A stretch of DNA of 64,000 nucleotides from Novosphingobium sp. (GTDB taxonomy: Bacteria; Pseudomonadota; Alphaproteobacteria; Sphingomonadales; Sphingomonadaceae): NCBI RefSeq assembly GCF_039595395.1, contig NZ_JBCNLP010000001.1, positions 248,001 through 312,000 on the forward strand, written 5' to 3'. The position numbers were made by a program, and so were the translations under genes. Positions within the stretch are counted from its first letter, which is position 1. Each line of letters opens with the position of its first letter. Positions 43,417 through 53,648 of this stretch are shown here, one piece after another. The notes below the pieces were generated by a model. It did not search any database. It worked only from the letters and a program-made list of their open reading frames with translations, and had not been told where the DNA came from.

Positions 43417-44027
43417 GTCACCGGCTTGTCGGTCGCCTTCAGCAGGCGGGCGACGGGCAGGTCGTTGCCACCGGCGGCGGCCTGCTCGAAGATCTCGCGC
43501 TTATGGGCGTCGCCGGTGATGAGGAAGGCGATGGCGTCCGACGCCGCCAGCGAGGGGATGGTCAGCGACAGGCGGTCGAAGGGCGCCTCGGGCGGCAGGG
43601 GATCGGGGGTCAGGCGGATGACCTTGGCGGGAGCATCGGCCTGCGGGTTGGTGTTGGGGAACAGGCTGGCGATATGGCCGTCGCCGCCCATGCCGAGCAG
43701 GGCCAGCGCGAAGCGGGGCGGGACCTGCCCTTCCTCAAGGCCGACGATGGTGGCGCCTGTGGGCTCCAGCACGGCGCGGATCTTGGCGAGGTTCGAGGCG
43801 GGGTGATCCTCTGGCACCATGCGGTCGTCATTGGGCCAGACGCTGATGCGGTCGAAGGCCAGATCATGCTCCACCAGCGCGCTGAGCACCGGGAACGGCG
43901 TGCGCCCGCCCGGCACCGTGATGGCGATGGGCTGGTCCGTGGCGGCCAGCGCAGCGGAGAGGTGATCGGCCAGCCACTGGGCGATGGCGACAGGATCGGC
44001 GGCGGGGGTGAGTGTGACTTGAGCCAT
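43404..44027 (-). CDS. pgl: 6-phosphogluconolactonase
   Basis: From the ATG at 44027 (MAQVTL) the protein is 207 residues. It hydrolyses 6-phosphogluconolactone in the oxidative pentose phosphate/Entner-Doudoroff route. Motifs are the N-terminal sugar-isomerase-like ITVPGGRTPFPVLSAL, the NDDRMVP segment, LLGMGGDGHIASLFP near residue 130 (phosphate site) and the C-terminal LITGDAHKREIFEQA. Edd, zwf and glk are not in the window. The stop overlaps the NUDIX start. Confidence 0.93.
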   Translation of the reverse strand: MAQVTLTPAADPVAIAQWLADHLSAALAATDQPIAITVPGGRTPFPVLSALVEHDLAFDRISVWPNDDRMVPEDHPASNLAKIRAVLEPTGATIVGLEEGQVPPRFALALLGMGGDGHIASLFPNTNPQADAPAKVIRLTPDPLPPEAPFDRLSLTIPSLAASDAIAFLITGDAHKREIFEQAAAGGNDLPVARLLKATDKPVTCFC

Positions 44028-44101
44028 ATGCGATGGGTAGCATTGGTGGTTGGGTGTGGGAATGGCGTGCAATGCTATGGAGTGGCAGGAATAAGGTGAA
44101 A

Positions 44102-44293
44102 AGCAGGGGGCGTTACGCCCCCTGCACCCCCGTTACGTCTTCCGGCGAAAGGTGGGTGTTTTTGGGCAGCGTTGCGCCCGACCTATCCGCCCCGCAGGGA
44201 ATAATGCCTGCGGCGCGGCGACGTTGCTCTGTGGCTGAACCCGTGGCGCCACGTAGACATTCATGGGAGCGCGAGGGGGTAACCCCCTCGCAT
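44102..44293. repeat. R1 element copy 7 (GCAGGGGGCG-type left hairpin)
   Basis: Left hairpin GCAGGGGGCG-TTA-CGCCCCCTGC (44103-44125), then CACCCCCGTTACGTCTTCC. Right hairpin GCGAGGGGG-TAA-CCCCCTCGC (44271-44291), 11 nt past the recQ stop. Inner arms GCCTGCGGCGC are partly conserved. Its other end lies 76 nt upstream of pgl. Confidence 0.88.
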
Positions 44294-44302
44294 CTTCTCT
44301 TC

Positions 44303-46087
<1,785 letters not shown>

Positions 46088-46124
46088 AAGGGTGGTTATG
46101 GCAGAATCAGGAAGGAAAAAGAAG

Positions 46125-46361
46125 ATGCGAGGGGGTTACCCCCTCGCGCTCCCGGAACGTCTTCCGACGAGAGGGTAGTGGCTCCGCATCGTGGCGCCCA
46201 GACTATCCACCTGAGCAAGGCTAGGCGCCGCAGGCAGGCATGGTTCGTGGATCGGCTGCGCTGCGGGTTTTCATGCCTGCGGCGCGGCGACGTTGCTCTA
46301 TGGCCGAACCCGTGGCGCAACGTAGACATTAAAGGGAGCGCGAGGGCGATGGCCCTCGCAT
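46125..46361. repeat. R1 element copy 8 (forward, full)
   Basis: Left hairpin 46127-46147 (G5-TTA-C5 type), right hairpin 46340-46359 (GATG type). Inner arms GCCGCAGGCA / TGCCTGCGGC enclose a longer loop. The right hairpin is 17 nt past the metH stop; the left end lies about 40 nt upstream of the recQ start, so it would be in the 5' leader of recQ. Confidence 0.92.
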
Positions 46362-46376
46362 TTCTCTTTTTCGTTC

Positions 46377-48989
46377 TTAATCCAGATTGGGCCGCAACCA
46401 CCGTGTCGCCGTTTCCAGATCGACGCCCCGACGCTCGGCGTAATCCTCCAACTGGTCGGTCCCGATCGTCGCCACGCCGAAATACTGCGATTCCGGGTGA
46501 GCGAAATAGAAGCCCGACACCGCCGAGGTGGGCAACATGGCCTGCGATTCCGTCAGGGTTATCCCGGCGTTCTCTGTGGCATCCAGCAGGTCGAACAGGA
46601 TCGGCTTCAACGAGTGATCCGGGCAGGCGGGATAGCCGGGCGCGGGGCGGATGCCGCGATAGTGCTCGCGGATCAGGGCCTCGTTGGTGAGCTGCTCGTC
46701 CGGCGCATAGCCCCACAGGGTGGTGCGGGTGTGGAGGTGCAGACGCTCGGCGAAGGCTTCGGCGAAGCGGTCGGCCAGCGCTTTGAGCAGGATATCGTTG
46801 TAATCGTCGTGGTTGGCCTTGAAGCGTTCCAGATGCGGCTCGATGCCGTGGATGCCCACGGCGAAACCGCCCAGCCAGTCGCCTGCGGGGGCGATAAAGT
46901 CAGCGAGGCAGAAGTTGGCGCGGCCCCGGCTCTTGGCGAATTGCTGGCGCAGCATGGGCAGCACGGTGCCGTCCTGCAGGACGATATCGTCCTCATCGCG
47001 CACGGCGGGCCAGAACCCGGCGACGGCGCGGGCGGTGAGCCATTTTTCCTCGATGATCTGCTTCAGCATGGCCTGGGCGTCCGCGAAGAGGTTGCGGGCG
47101 CTTTCGCCCACCACGGCATCGTCGAGGATCGCGGGGTAGACGCCCGCCAGTTCCCAGGCGCGGAAGAAGGGCGTCCAGTCGATGTACTGCGCCAGATCGG
47201 CCAGATCCCAGTCGTCGAAGCGGTGGATGCCGGGCTGCAACGGGGCTGCGGGCTTCTGGGTGAAGTCGGGCGCGAAAGCGTTGGCGCGGGCGTCGGCCAG
47301 CGACACCAACTTCGACTTGCCACGGCCCTCGCGGGCGCGGCGGGTGGCTTCATATTCGGTGGCGGTGGCCTCGATAAAGGCGTCGGCCTGCGTGTCGGAG
47401 AGCAACTGGCTGGCGACGCCCACGGCGCGGCTGGCGTCCAGAACGTGGATCACCGGGCCGTCATAGGCCGGGTCGATGCGCAGGGCGGTGTGGACCTTCG
47501 AGGTCGTCGCGCCGCCGATCAGCAGCGGCATGGTCATCCCTGCGCGCTGCATTTCCTCGGCCACGGTGACCATTTCGTCGAGGCTGGGCGTGATCAGGCC
47601 CGACAGGCCGATCATATCCACCTGCTCCTTTTGCGCCAGGTCGAGGATGGTGGCCCAGGGCACCATCACGCCCATGTCGAGCACTTCATAGCCGTTGCAC
47701 TGAAGGACCACGCCCACAATGTTCTTGCCGATATCGTGGACGTCGCCCTTCACGGTGGCCATGATGATGCGGCCCTTGGCCTTGGCGCCTTCTTCCTTCT
47801 CCGCCTCGATAAAGGGGATGAGGTGGGCGACGGCCTTCTTCATCACGCGGGCCGATTTCACCACCTGCGGCAGGAACATCTGGCCCGAGCCGAAGAGGTC
47901 GCCCACGGTGTTCATGCCGCCCATCAGCGGGCCTTCGATCACCTCGATGGGGCGGCCGCCGCGTGCCTGAATGGCGGCGCGGGCTTCCTCGGTGTCATCG
48001 ACGATATAGGCGTCGATGCCCTTCACCAGAGCGTGTTCGAGGCGCTTTACCACATCGTAGGAGCGCCATTCCTCGGCGGCCTTTTCGGCGGCCTTGTCCG
48101 TGCCCTTGAAGGCTTCGGCGATGGCGATCAGCTTTTCGGTGTTGGTCTCCTCGCCCACCTGCGGGCGGTTGAGGATCACATCCTCGCAGGCATCGCGCAG
48201 CTTGCGGTCGATCTGGTCATAGATGTCGAGCTGGCCGGCGTTGACGATGGCCATGTCCATGCCGGCGGGAATCGCGTGATAGAGGAACACGCTGTGCATC
48301 GCCCGGCGCACCGGCTCATTGCCACGGAAGCTGAAGGACAGGTTGGAAAGGCCGCCGCTGATATGCACATGCGGGCAGCGGGCCTTGATCTCACGGGTCG
48401 CCTCGATGAAGTCCACGCCGTAATTGTCGTGTTCCTCGATGCCGGTGGCGACGGCGAAGACGTTGGGATCGAAGATGATGTCTTCGGGCTGGAAGCCGAT
48501 GCCGGTCAGCAATTGATAGGCGCGGCAGCAGATCTCGACCTTGCGCTCCTTGGTGTCGGCCTGACCCTTTTCGTCGAAGGCCATGACGACCACGGCGGCG
48601 CCATAATCCATACAGAGGCGGGCGTGATGGAGGAAGGCGTCCTCGCCCTCCTTCATGCTGATCGAGTTGACGATCGGCTTGCCCGAAACGCATTTCAGAC
48701 CGGCCTCGATCACCTCCCATTTGGACGAGTCGATCATCACCGGCACGCGGGCGATATCGGGTTCCGCCGCGATGAGTTTCAGGAAGGTGGTCATTGCCTC
48801 GACAGCGTCGAGCAGGCCCTCGTCCATGTTGACGTCGATGACCTGCGCCCCGGCGTCCACCTGGTTGCGGGCGACCTCGATGGCCTTGGTGTAATCGCCG
48901 GCGAGGATCAGCTTTTTGAACGCGGCCGAGCCGGTGACATTGGTGCGCTCGCCGACATTGACGAAACGGCTGGAAGATTGCGTGGTCAT
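46377..48989 (-). CDS. metH: Methionine synthase MetH, C-terminal part (folate, cobalamin and activation domains)
   Basis: The 870-residue protein lacks the homocysteine domain and starts with the pterin-binding barrel (about 1-290; VGERTNVTGSAAFKKLI). The helical cap and cobalamin domain follow (about 330-560; DVHDIGKNIVGVV holds the axial His near 425). The SAM-binding activation domain ends it (about 590-870; RPAPGYPACPDHS). The homocysteine-binding half is the separate gene 6 nt upstream, the split form usual in many alphaproteobacteria. Together they transfer methyl from methyl-tetrahydrofolate to homocysteine. Confidence 0.94.
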   Translation of the reverse strand: MTTQSSSRFVNVGERTNVTGSAAFKKLILAGDYTKAIEVARNQVDAGAQVIDVNMDEGLLDAVEAMTTFLKLIAAEPDIARVPVMIDSSKWEVIEAGLKCVSGKPIVNSISMKEGEDAFLHHARLCMDYGAAVVVMAFDEKGQADTKERKVEICCRAYQLLTGIGFQPEDIIFDPNVFAVATGIEEHDNYGVDFIEATREIKARCPHVHISGGLSNLSFSFRGNEPVRRAMHSVFLYHAIPAGMDMAIVNAGQLDIYDQIDRKLRDACEDVILNRPQVGEETNTEKLIAIAEAFKGTDKAAEKAAEEWRSYDVVKRLEHALVKGIDAYIVDDTEEARAAIQARGGRPIEVIEGPLMGGMNTVGDLFGSGQMFLPQVVKSARVMKKAVAHLIPFIEAEKEEGAKAKGRIIMATVKGDVHDIGKNIVGVVLQCNGYEVLDMGVMVPWATILDLAQKEQVDMIGLSGLITPSLDEMVTVAEEMQRAGMTMPLLIGGATTSKVHTALRIDPAYDGPVIHVLDASRAVGVASQLLSDTQADAFIEATATEYEATRRAREGRGKSKLVSLADARANAFAPDFTQKPAAPLQPGIHRFDDWDLADLAQYIDWTPFFRAWELAGVYPAILDDAVVGESARNLFADAQAMLKQIIEEKWLTARAVAGFWPAVRDEDDIVLQDGTVLPMLRQQFAKSRGRANFCLADFIAPAGDWLGGFAVGIHGIEPHLERFKANHDDYNDILLKALADRFAEAFAERLHLHTRTTLWGYAPDEQLTNEALIREHYRGIRPAPGYPACPDHSLKPILFDLLDATENAGITLTESQAMLPTSAVSGFYFAHPESQYFGVATIGTDQLEDYAERRGVDLETATRWLRPNLD

Positions 48990-48995
48990 CTTAGG

Positions 48996-50057
48996 TCACT
49001 CGGCCATGGTGAAGGGTTCAAGGCCCGCCAGGCGGGTGACATGCGAAAGCGTGGGCGCATGGCGCGGCGACAGGCCGGTGACAGCCCGCGCCATCGCGCC
49101 GATATGCGCGGGCGTGGAGCCGCAGCAGCCGCCCAGCACATTGACCTGCCCCGCATCGGCCCATTCCTTGACGAGGCCCGCCGTGGTCTCGGGCATCTCG
49201 TCATAGGCGCCCAGCTCGTTGGGCAGACCGGCGTTGGGGTAGATCATGATGAGCGTGTCGGATATTTCCGACAGCAGCTTCACATGGGGGCGAAGCTGCG
49301 TGGCGCCAAACGAACAATTCAGCCCGATGGTCAGCGGCTTGGCATGGCGCACGGCGTGCCAGAAGGCCTCCACCGTATGACCCGAGAGATTGCGGCCCGA
49401 CAGGTCGGTCAGCGTCATGGAAAGCATGATCGGCACCTCGCGGCCCACCTCCTGTTCCAGCTTTTTGACCGCCATGATCCCGGCCTTGGCGTTGAGCGTA
49501 TCGAACACCGTCTCGATCAGGATGAAGTCGGCGCCGCCCTCGACCAGCGCGCGGGCCTGCTCGAGGTAGACATCGACCATCGTGTCCCAATCGACCTCGC
49601 GGTACCCCGGATCGTTCACATCGGGCGAGAGCGAGAGCGTCTTGTTCGTCGGCCCGATGGCGCCCGCCACAAAGCGGGGGCGGCCATCCTTGGCCTGATA
49701 TTCATCGGCCATGCGGCGCGCCAACTGCGCGCTGGCGACGTTGATCTCGCGCACCAGATGCTCGGCGCCGTAATCGGCCTGCGAGATGCGGTTGGCCGAG
49801 AAGGTGTTGGTTTCGGCGATGTCCGCCCCGGCCTCGAAATAGGCGCGGTGGATCGATTCCGGCACCTCGGGCTTGGTCAGCGCGAGGATGTCGTTGTTGC
49901 CCTTCTGGTCGTGAGTCAGGCCCAGCGAGCCCGCGTAATCGGCCTCGCTCAGCTTGAAGTTCTGGATTTCCGTGCCGAAGGCGCCGTCGGTGATCAGCAG
50001 GCGCTGGGCGGCCTGCTCAAGGAAGGCCTTGCGGGCTGCGGAGGGGGTGATGGTCAT
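48996..50057 (-). CDS. metH: Homocysteine S-methyltransferase, MetH N-terminal part
   Basis: The 353-residue protein is the homocysteine-binding barrel alone. The zinc-site Cys pair is in NVLGGCCGSTPAHI near residue 316, with the third Cys in IGLNCSFGA near 250. N-terminal landmark LLITDGAFGTEIQ. It works with the downstream cobalamin-domain protein (6-nt gap). Its start overlaps the metF stop by 4 bp, so production is coupled to the folate-reducing enzyme. Confidence 0.95.
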   Translation of the reverse strand: MTITPSAARKAFLEQAAQRLLITDGAFGTEIQNFKLSEADYAGSLGLTHDQKGNNDILALTKPEVPESIHRAYFEAGADIAETNTFSANRISQADYGAEHLVREINVASAQLARRMADEYQAKDGRPRFVAGAIGPTNKTLSLSPDVNDPGYREVDWDTMVDVYLEQARALVEGGADFILIETVFDTLNAKAGIMAVKKLEQEVGREVPIMLSMTLTDLSGRNLSGHTVEAFWHAVRHAKPLTIGLNCSFGATQLRPHVKLLSEISDTLIMIYPNAGLPNELGAYDEMPETTAGLVKEWADAGQVNVLGGCCGSTPAHIGAMARAVTGLSPRHAPTLSHVTRLAGLEPFTMAE

Positions 50058-50989
50058 GCGGCGATCTCCGAAACCTTTGGGCGCAGGCCCAGCAGATGGC
50101 TGATGGCATAGGACAATTCGGCGCGGTTGAGCGTGTAGAAATGGAAATCACGCACCCCGCCAGCATAGAGGCGGCGGCAGAATTCGGCGGCCAGCGTGGC
50201 GGCAACCAGCTGGCGCGAACCGGGATGCTTGTCGAGCCCCTCGAACAGGCCTTCCATCCAGGCGGGGATGGCCGCGCCACAGGCGGCGGCGAATTTGTGG
50301 GCCTGCGCGAAATTGGTGACCGGCAGAATACCCGGCAGCACCGGCGCGTCGATGCCCGCGGCGGCCAGCGCATCGCGGAAGCGGAAGAAGGTTTCCGGCT
50401 CGAAGAAGAACTGGCTGATGGCGCGGGTGGCCCCGGCGTCCAGCTTGCGCTTCAGATTGTCGAGATCGGCGGCCAGATCAACGCTGTCAGGGTGCCTTTC
50501 GGGATAGGCCGCAACCGAGATTTCAAACGGCGCGATCTGCTTCAGCCCTGCGACCAGCTCGGCGGCATTGGCATAGCCTTCGGGATGCGGGGTGAAGGGC
50601 ACGCCCGGCTGGCCCATATCGCCGCGCAGCGCCACGATATGGCGCACGCCCGCCTGCCAGTAAGCCTCCGCCACCTCGCGGATTTCAGCCTTGGTGGCGT
50701 CCACGCAGGTCAGGTGAGCGGCGGCGGGCAGTTTGGCCTCGCTGATGATGCGCGCCACCGTGTCATGGGTGCGGTCACGCGTCGAGCCGCCCGCGCCATA
50801 GGTCACCGAGACGAACTCGGGCGCCAGCGGGGCCAGGGTGGTCACGGTCTCCCACAATTGCGCGGCCATCGCTTCGGTCTTGGGCGGGAAGAATTCGAAG
50901 GAGACACGGATATCGCCCGGCAGCCCGGCAAACAGCGGCGTATCCAAAGCGGTGCGAGCCTCGCGCAGCGCATCATAGGTGGCAATCAT
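50054..50989 (-). CDS. metF: 5,10-methylenetetrahydrofolate reductase
   Basis: The 311-residue flavoenzyme makes 5-methyl-tetrahydrofolate, the methyl donor for MetH. Visible are the N-terminal VSFEFFPPKTEAM (catalytic Glu), the SVTYGAGGSTRDRT segment, the RGD segment of IVALRGDMG and the FFFEPETFF segment. Length is that of bacterial MetF. It lies 28 nt after the ArsR-methyltransferase gene and overlaps metH by 4 bp. Confidence 0.95.
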   Translation of the reverse strand: MIATYDALREARTALDTPLFAGLPGDIRVSFEFFPPKTEAMAAQLWETVTTLAPLAPEFVSVTYGAGGSTRDRTHDTVARIISEAKLPAAAHLTCVDATKAEIREVAEAYWQAGVRHIVALRGDMGQPGVPFTPHPEGYANAAELVAGLKQIAPFEISVAAYPERHPDSVDLAADLDNLKRKLDAGATRAISQFFFEPETFFRFRDALAAAGIDAPVLPGILPVTNFAQAHKFAAACGAAIPAWMEGLFEGLDKHPGSRQLVAATLAAEFCRRLYAGGVRDFHFYTLNRAELSYAISHLLGLRPKVSEIAA

Positions 50990-51017
50990 ATCAAAGCCTT
51001 ATGCAGCGGCGGGAGCG

Positions 51018-51977
51018 TCAGTCCGCTGCCCGGTCCAGATCTTGACGGTCAACTGCCCGCCGGGCAGCGCGAGGGGGGGCGGCAGGCTCGAAACCCGCGC
51101 CCGTGAACAGATCGGCCATCTGGCCATCGGTGAAGCCCAGTCGCGCATGGGCGTGGGTGGAGCGCATCTCCTCGCGCTCATGCGCGGCCAGATCGACCAC
51201 CGCGATGCGCCCGCCGGGCCGCGTGACGCGCGCTGCCTGAGCCAGCACCACCTCTGGCGCCTGAGCGAAATGCAGCACCTGATGGAACAGCACCGTGTCG
51301 AAAGCCGCCGGCTTGAAGGGCAGATCGGTGAAATCGCCCTGCACCAGCGTCACGCCCGAAGTCGGAAGATGCTGCAGGCGAGCCCGCGCAATCCGCAGCA
51401 TCTCCGGGCTCTTGTCGAAGGCGGTGACATGGCTGGCATGGGGGCTGAACAGCTCGGCCATGCGCCCCGTACCCGTGCCGACATCCAGCATCGCGCCCAG
51501 ATTGCCGTTGGAGAGCAAGGCGCCCTCCAGCGCCGCCTCCACCGGGGCATCGTCGGACACCAGCCTGCGCAGCTCGTCCCACTGCACGGCGTTGCGCTCG
51601 AAATAGGCGGCCGCGCTGCTTTCGCGCCCGGCCCGGATCGCGGCCAGATGGCGCCGGTCCTCGGCGCAGCGCGCGGCGAAAGCGGCATCGTCATGCTCGG
51701 CAGCGGCCAGCAGGCGGGTGGTGGCCCCGCCCAGCGTCGGCGCGGCAAGATCGCGATCCTCGGCAATGGCGCTTTTCAGAAAGACCCAGCTGCCCTCCTT
51801 GCGCCGCTCGGCAAGCCCCGCATCGCAGAGGATTTTGACATGGCGCGACACACGCGGCTGGCTTTGCCCCAGCACCTGTGCCAGTTCACCCACAGCCAGC
51901 TCCATCGCCGTAAGCAGGCGCATGATGCGCAGCCGCGTGGGGTCGGCCAGCGCGCGGAGGATGGGGTCGATCTGCAT
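51018..51977 (-). CDS. ArsR-family regulator fused to a SAM-dependent methyltransferase domain
   Basis: The 319-residue protein joins an ArsR winged helix (about 1-95; LADPTRLRIMRLL, LGQSQPRVSRHVKIL) to a class I methyltransferase fold (about 140-300; the SAM-binding glycine motif is MLDVGTGTGRMAELF near 165). No ArsR metal-site cysteines are seen. It heads the metF-metH operon and has a perfect palindrome upstream. Related regulators (SahR-type) control the methionine cycle in response to S-adenosylhomocysteine; here the second domain could be the sensor. That role is inferred from known family biology and position. Confidence 0.85.
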   Translation of the reverse strand: MQIDPILRALADPTRLRIMRLLTAMELAVGELAQVLGQSQPRVSRHVKILCDAGLAERRKEGSWVFLKSAIAEDRDLAAPTLGGATTRLLAAAEHDDAAFAARCAEDRRHLAAIRAGRESSAAAYFERNAVQWDELRRLVSDDAPVEAALEGALLSNGNLGAMLDVGTGTGRMAELFSPHASHVTAFDKSPEMLRIARARLQHLPTSGVTLVQGDFTDLPFKPAAFDTVLFHQVLHFAQAPEVVLAQAARVTRPGGRIAVVDLAAHEREEMRSTHAHARLGFTDGQMADLFTGAGFEPAAPPRAARRAVDRQDLDRAAD

Positions 51978-52012
51978 GGCGGTGTGGGTTCTCGGCCTCT
52001 GGTGTGAGATGG

Positions 52013-52034
52013 CATATAAAGATATCTTTATATG
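52013..52034. promoter_or_regulatory. Perfect 22-bp palindrome, candidate autoregulatory operator of the met operon
   Basis: The half-site CATATAAAGAT is followed directly by its exact complement. It lies 36 bp before the ArsR-methyltransferase start codon, in AT-rich promoter DNA. Form and position fit an ArsR-type dimer site, and the sequence resembles the motif reported for SahR regulators (recalled, not checked). It may also touch the divergent lipoprotein gene. Confidence 0.75.
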
Positions 52035-52074
52035 ATTGCAACGCCCTTTGCGGTTTGCAAAACGCGCTTCTAGA

Positions 52075-52095
52075 GTAACACCCAGACAGTGTTAC
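52075..52095 (+). promoter_or_regulatory. Short inverted repeat in the leader of the small lipoprotein gene
   Basis: GTAACAC (52075-52081) and GTGTTAC (52089-52095) are exact complements with a 7-nt spacer, 12 nt before the ATG. It could be an operator or a leader hairpin shaping translation. Confidence 0.35.
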
Positions 52096-52107
52096 CCGAG
52101 GACCAGC

Positions 52108-52338
52108 ATGACCCTTTCCCAAACCTCCGTGATCCGCGCCGCTTTGGGAGCCGGTCTGGCACTCGCCCTCGCGGCTTGTGGCCACGCTGACAAGGCCTCC
52201 GACGCGGCCTCCGCCGACAATGTGGAAATCCCCGCCGAGGAAGCGCTGAGCGGCCTGCCAGCGGGCGTGGGGCCGGTGGCGGATTCGGCTGATGCCGGGG
52301 CGCCAGTTCCGGTTCAGGCAGCGAGTTCAGGGGAGTAA
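52108..52338 (+). CDS. Small putative lipoprotein (76 residues)
   Basis: The ATG at 52108 follows CGAGGACC. A lipoprotein signal ends in LALAACGH (lipobox LAAC, Cys near residue 24), leaving a mature peptide of about 53 residues, acidic and Ala/Pro-rich with no recognisable domain. It is divergent from the met regulator and shares its promoter region. An R1 element starts 4 nt after the stop. Function unknown. Confidence 0.7.
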   Translation: MTLSQTSVIRAALGAGLALALAACGHADKASDAASADNVEIPAEEALSGLPAGVGPVADSADAGAPVPVQAASSGE

Positions 52339-52340
52339 GA

Positions 52341-52550
52341 ATGCGAGGGGGTTACCCCCTCGCGCTCCCGTGACGTCTTCCGGCGAGGGGGCAGTGGCGC
52401 CGAATTGTTGCGTCCGGGCTTTCCACCAGCGCGACCTAAGGCGCCGCAGGCTTTAATCCGTCTGCCTGCGGCGCGGCAAACTAAGCGCAAGGCCGAACCC
52501 GATGCGCAACGCAGACAGTAAAGGGAGCGCGAGGGCGATGGCCCTCGCAT
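52341..52550. repeat. R1 element copy 9 (forward, full), between convergent genes
   Basis: Left hairpin 52343-52363 (G5-TTA-C5), 4 nt after the lipoprotein stop; right hairpin 52529-52548 (GATG type), 18 nt after the arfB stop. GCCGCAGGC / GCCTGCGGC inner arms present. Confidence 0.92.
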
Positions 52551-52566
52551 CTTCTCCTTCAAACCT

Positions 52567-52989
52567 TCAATCGAAGGAAACCTTCCCCCGGCCTGCCTTC
52601 ACCGCCCCACGAATCTTCTTGCCCTCAAGCCGCGCCGTTTTTCCGACCCGGTTTAACCGGCTCTTCACGCGCTTTTCGGGGAGTTTGAAGGCTTCACGGA
52701 TCAGCTCTGCCAGCCTTTCCCGCGCATCGGAACGATTGGATTCCTGCGTGCGGAACCGGCGCGCGACCAAAAGGATCTCCCCCGCATCGGTCAGGCGCGA
52801 TCCGGCCAGTTCCTTCATGCGCGCAAAGACCAGCGGCGGCAGGCGCAGCGCATAGATGCTCACGCGCAGCTGGACCGCCGTGGCCACCTTGTTGACATTC
52901 TGCCCACCTGGCCCGGTGGCGGTGATAAAGCTCTCGCTGACGGCGGCGAAGGCGCGGTTGATGGCGCCTTCGACCTCGCTGGAGGTCAC
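52567..52989 (-). CDS. arfB: Alternative ribosome-rescue factor ArfB
   Basis: The 140-residue protein contains the release-factor catalytic motif GGQ in TGPGGQNVNKVAT near residue 27 and the basic C-terminal tail (RLEGKKIRGAVKAGRGK) that enters the empty mRNA channel. ArfB hydrolyses peptidyl-tRNA on ribosomes stalled without a stop codon. Its start overlaps the stop of the pseudouridine synthase gene by 4 bp. In some alphaproteobacteria ArfB backs up trans-translation. Confidence 0.93.
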   Translation of the reverse strand: MTSSEVEGAINRAFAAVSESFITATGPGGQNVNKVATAVQLRVSIYALRLPPLVFARMKELAGSRLTDAGEILLVARRFRTQESNRSDARERLAELIREAFKLPEKRVKSRLNRVGKTARLEGKKIRGAVKAGRGKVSFD

Positions 52990-53648
52990 ACCGCGAAGCC
53001 CAGCGAGAGGAAGTCGCCGGGCAGCGGGGCGTGGGCCATGATGGGGTCCTTGCCGGGGCGCGGCACCTGCAGGCTGGAGGCGTGGAGCATGGTGCGGGGC
53101 GCCGTGGCGCCGGTGGAGAGGCGCTCGCCATAGATCGGGTCGCCCAGCAGCGCGATGCCCAGGCCATGGAGGGCATGGACGCGGATCTGGTGGGTGCGGC
53201 CGGTTTCGGGGCGGAATTCGACCAGCGTACCGGCCTCATTCTCGGCCAGCTTGCGCCACCGGGTGAGGGCGGGCTTGCCCTTTTTCGCCGGGATCATGCG
53301 CCAGCCCGCCGCCGCGCTGGAAATCTTGGAGAGGGCCAGTTCGATCACGCCCTTGTCCTGCTCGATCTTGCCCGCGACGATGCCGAGATAGACCTTCTCC
53401 ACCACGCGCTCCTCGAAGGCGGCGGAAAAGCGCTTGAGCGCCTTGGGGTTGCGGGCCAGCAGCAGACAGCCGGAGGTGTCGCGGTCCAGCCGGTGGACGG
53501 GCGCGGGGGCGCGGGCAAAGCCGAAGCGCAGCGAATCGAGATGATTCTCAAGGCTGACACCGCCCGCGCGGGGCATGTCGAGTGGCAGGCCGGCGGGCTT
53601 GTCGATCACGAGCGCCTCGCCGTCTTCGAAGAGGATGGGGAGGGTCAT
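52986..53648 (-). CDS. RluA-family pseudouridine synthase
   Basis: The 220-residue protein has the RluA motif HRLDRDTSGCLLLAR with the catalytic Asp (near residue 53) and the second conserved segment PETGRTHQIRVH (near 155). There is no S4 domain, so it resembles short members such as RluA/TruC types that modify 23S rRNA or tRNA; the exact target cannot be read from sequence. It overlaps its neighbours by 4 bp on each side. Confidence 0.88.
   Translation of the reverse strand: MTLPILFEDGEALVIDKPAGLPLDMPRAGGVSLENHLDSLRFGFARAPAPVHRLDRDTSGCLLLARNPKALKRFSAAFEERVVEKVYLGIVAGKIEQDKGVIELALSKISSAAAGWRMIPAKKGKPALTRWRKLAENEAGTLVEFRPETGRTHQIRVHALHGLGIALLGDPIYGERLSTGATAPRTMLHASSLQVPRPGKDPIMAHAPLPGDFLSLGFAV

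Noticed and set aside
46497..50111. A 1204-codon open frame antisense to metH.
   Set aside because: Same GC effect; the minus-strand genes show full catalytic motifs.
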